A DNA stretch of 30,066 bases, taken from IMG/VR virus record IMGVR_UViG_3300027668_000063, positions 1 through 30,066 of that record; one strand, written 5' to 3'. Numbering within the stretch: position 1 is the stretch's first letter; the number at the start of each line of letters is the position of its first letter. The position numbers and the translations under genes were made by a program. Source of the stretch: a virus. Below, in pieces: positions 29,543-30,066 of the stretch. The notes beneath the pieces were generated by a model. That model did no database searches and had not been told where the DNA came from. It saw nothing but the letters and a program-made list of their open reading frames with translations.

Positions 29543-30066
29543 TTAATCCTCGTGTAGTTTTGGCGGCCCTCAAGATGATGGTCCGTGTGGTTTGCATTAA
29601 CGCCAATTTGGTTTTGGTATTTGTATACCTTTTGAGTAGAGTTACCTGCAACATAGAAAGCAGGGCTAACCCAAACAATTCCTTCTGCGCTTGAGTCTTG
29701 AGAAGCTACAGAAAAACTCTCATTCTGGTACACGCCTGAAGTACTATATTTATGAGCTTTATCAGAAGCAGTACCGACTACCCAAAGATACGTCCCGTCA
29801 AAGGTAATCCCTTTTGGATTGGTTTCTTGAGCAGCAACAGAATAACTTACTCCTTGGTCTACACCAGCAGCGTTAAATTTGCGTATAGTGTCTGTGGCAT
29901 TGCCTACCACATAAAAGAACGTTCCATCCCATGCCAAATCTTCTCCGTCCATAGTAGTTACAGCGTTATACTCCCAAAATACATTCTGATACACGCCACT
30001 AGCATTATATTTACTAACCCGTTTGTACGGAGAGGCTGCATTATTAATCACCCAGAAAAAGCTACC
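29539..30066 (-). CDS. Beta-propeller-like adhesin, C-terminal part only
   Basis: The frame is open at the right edge, so the N-terminus is missing. A GTG at 30051 lies inside a repeat and is not the start. About four units of roughly 41 residues are visible. Each reads GTFFYVVGNATD-type strand, xxxKFNxxGVxQ, then a variable stretch and GITFDGTYLWVVG. This is the pattern of NHL/WD-type beta-propeller blades. The last 25 residues (QNQIGVNANHTDHHLEG) are His-rich. By position at the head of the fibre cluster it is probably a receptor-binding or fibre-head protein. Confidence 0.75.
   Translation of the reverse strand, partial: GSFFWVINNAASPYKRVSKYNASGVYQNVFWEYNAVTTMDGEDLAWDGTFFYVVGNATDTIRKFNAAGVDQGVSYSVAAQETNPKGITFDGTYLWVVGTASDKAHKYSTSGVYQNESFSVASQDSSAEGIVWVSPAFYVAGNSTQKVYKYQNQIGVNANHTDHHLEGRQNYTRIK

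Overview
The window is part of a temperate tailed bacteriophage or prophage. It carries a tyrosine integrase with att-like repeats, several repressor-type regulators, a phage replication module, a terminase small-subunit candidate, lysis genes and a long virion block. The virion block has large internal (ejection-type) proteins and a P22 gp10-like tail protein, and no tape-measure or tail-tube gene is visible. That points to a short-tailed, podovirus-like particle. Promoter-like TTGACA/TATAAT elements and strong GGAG ribosome sites indicate a bacterial host, and the protein flavour suggests a (possibly marine) gammaproteobacterium. The host is inference only.

Layout. (1) Positions 1-709, minus strand: start of a gene running off the left edge (probably terminase large subunit), then a terS-like gene. 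(2) Positions 710-1485: gene-free DNA with seven copies of CTGCACAGG or its complement around an AT-rich core, a candidate replication origin or packaging site. (3) Positions 1486-6021, minus strand: Cro-like regulator, a 47-residue protein, a prim-pol/SF3 helicase, then a chain of tiny, overlapping accessory genes closed by a hairpin terminator at 1387-1411. Four of these small genes are under 60 codons. (4) Positions 6022-6147: divergent control region with two 16-bp operators that are near mirror images. (5) Positions 6148-14561, plus strand: RecB/Cas4-like nuclease, ssDNA-binding protein, small unknown gene, DNA polymerase A, C5 methyltransferase, VRR-NUC nuclease, SNF2-type helicase, three DNA-binding regulators and a DUF3310 gene with an apparent ATT start. 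(6) Positions 14574-15962: bidirectional terminator, integrase (minus) and attP-like region. (7) Positions 15963-30066, minus strand: one tightly packed late operon. In transcription order (right to left) it holds a beta-propeller adhesin (open at the window edge), a tail-fibre chaperone, two adhesin proteins, a second chaperone, lysis genes (membrane protein, T7-like holin, PD-(D/E)XK nuclease, M15 endolysin, GTA-type holin), a His-rich tail fibre, a P22 gp10-like protein, an Asn/Gly/Gln-rich protein, three internal virion proteins and an ADP-ribosyltransferase-like protein.

Working together. The early left and right operons are read from the divergent control region: the left supplies the primase-helicase and the right supplies polymerase, SSB and nucleases. 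The late genes at the right edge and the terminase genes at the left edge all point leftwards. Portal, capsid and most of the terminase are missing. The simplest reading is that the full genome is circular or permuted and the head genes lie outside this window (inference).

Most notable: a 246-codon open frame nested in the methyltransferase with a good ribosome site and a conserved-looking segment; the DUF3310 gene whose only usable start is ATT; the iteron-like array beside terS; and three copies of an integrase-type repeat, one of them placed between the terminase genes.
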